DNA of 5,675 nt from CAYYJM01 sp964471755 (GTDB taxonomy: Bacteria; Planctomycetota; Planctomycetia; Gemmatales; Gemmataceae). Below the pieces are notes generated by a model. The model had not been told where the DNA came from. It ran no database searches and saw only the letters and a list, made by a program, of their open reading frames with translations. Both the position numbers and the translations under genes were made by a program. Within the stretch, counting starts at the first letter, position 1, and the number at the start of each line of letters is the position of its first letter. The stretch is taken from assembly GCA_964471755.1 (NCBI GenBank), contig CAYYJM010000346.1, positions 1 to 5,675 on the forward strand. Direction: 5' to 3'. This document shows, piece by piece, positions 5,372-5,675 of the stretch.

Positions 5372-5675
5372 TCAGCGCAGGCCCACCACGCGCATCAGCC
5401 ACAGCAGCGGATCGTAATACTCATCGACGACACGCTCCTTGAGCGGGATGATCGCGTTATCGGTGATCTTGATGTGTTCCGGACAGACGACCGTGCAGCA
5501 CTTGGTGATGTTGCACAGGCCGACGCCATGTTCCTGCTTGATCGCCGGAATACGGTCGGCCGTGTCCAGCGGGTGCATCTCCAGCGACGCGAGATAGACG
5601 AAGAACCGCGGGCCGGCGAACTCCTCGTGCTTGTGATGGTCGCGCAGAACGTGGCACACGTCCTGACACAGGAAG
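5372..5675 (-). CDS. sdhB: Succinate dehydrogenase/fumarate reductase iron-sulfur subunit, C-terminal part; 5' end beyond window
   Basis: The visible 100 codons encode the C-terminal iron-sulfur half of SdhB/FrdB, the electron-transfer subunit between the flavoprotein and the quinone site of complex II on the membrane's inner face. The fragment opens FLCQDVCHVLRDH, holding two cysteines (C3 and C7 of the fragment) of one cluster motif whose first part lies outside. The second motif is LCNITKCCTVVCPEHI (C54, C59, C60, C64-Pro), followed by ITDNAIIPLKERVVDEYYDPL (70-90). From memory this matches the SdhB of mycobacterial Sdh1 (Rv0247c) far better than the E. coli type, including the AGPRFFVYLASLEMHPLD stretch (20-37). 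The reading frame continues unbroken to the window edge, so the GTG at 5659 is an internal Val and not a start. sdhA and the membrane anchor are presumably upstream, outside the window. Confidence 0.93.
   Translation of the reverse strand, partial: FLCQDVCHVLRDHHKHEEFAGPRFFVYLASLEMHPLDTADRIPAIKQEHGVGLCNITKCCTVVCPEHIKITDNAIIPLKERVVDEYYDPLLWLMRVVGLR

Noticed and set aside
5372..5659. A complete small ferredoxin-like gene starting at GTG 5659
   Set aside because: The frame is open upstream to the window edge and the upstream residues FLCQD belong to the SdhB iron-sulfur motif, so the gene is simply truncated by the window.

Overview
The window is ordinary, densely coded, high-G+C bacterial chromosome. 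It carries seven genes, two of them cut by the window edges, and no sign of phage, plasmid, transposase or CRISPR. A planctomycete-like origin (phylum Planctomycetota) is my best guess. It rests on the high G+C, the style of the proteins and the two long intergenic inverted repeats, and it is an inference rather than something the sequence proves.

Layout. A leftward run of four genes reads from 3864 down to 1: a GtrA-family small membrane protein; a large polytopic membrane protein with a soluble C-terminal domain, probably a GT-C type glycosyltransferase; a GmhB-type heptose bisphosphate phosphatase; and the N-terminal part of a penicillin-acylase-family Ntn hydrolase, cut just at its predicted catalytic serine. 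The first two are 20 bases apart and the last two share an ATGA start/stop overlap. A 105-base spacer separates the pairs. Together they suggest a cell-envelope or glycan theme: GtrA moving lipid-linked sugar, a GT-C enzyme using it, and a heptose precursor enzyme.

Divergently from gtrA, one rightward gene (4094-4729) encodes a small membrane protein of the DUF6580 type, resembling the substrate-binding S component of ECF transporters. The 229-base divergent intergenic region holds a 25-base-arm inverted repeat, whose left arm is itself a palindrome, and a plausible sigma70 promoter for the rightward gene.

The right end is leftward again. It has the C-terminal 100 residues of a succinate dehydrogenase iron-sulfur subunit of the type found in the mycobacterial Sdh1 complex. 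A cluster of a second inverted-repeat family follows, then a 167-residue helical repeat (TPR-like) protein whose stop codon overlaps that of the DUF6580 gene. No complete novel system is visible. The items most worth a second look are the two repeat families, the GtrA/GT-C pair and the orphan DUF6580 gene.
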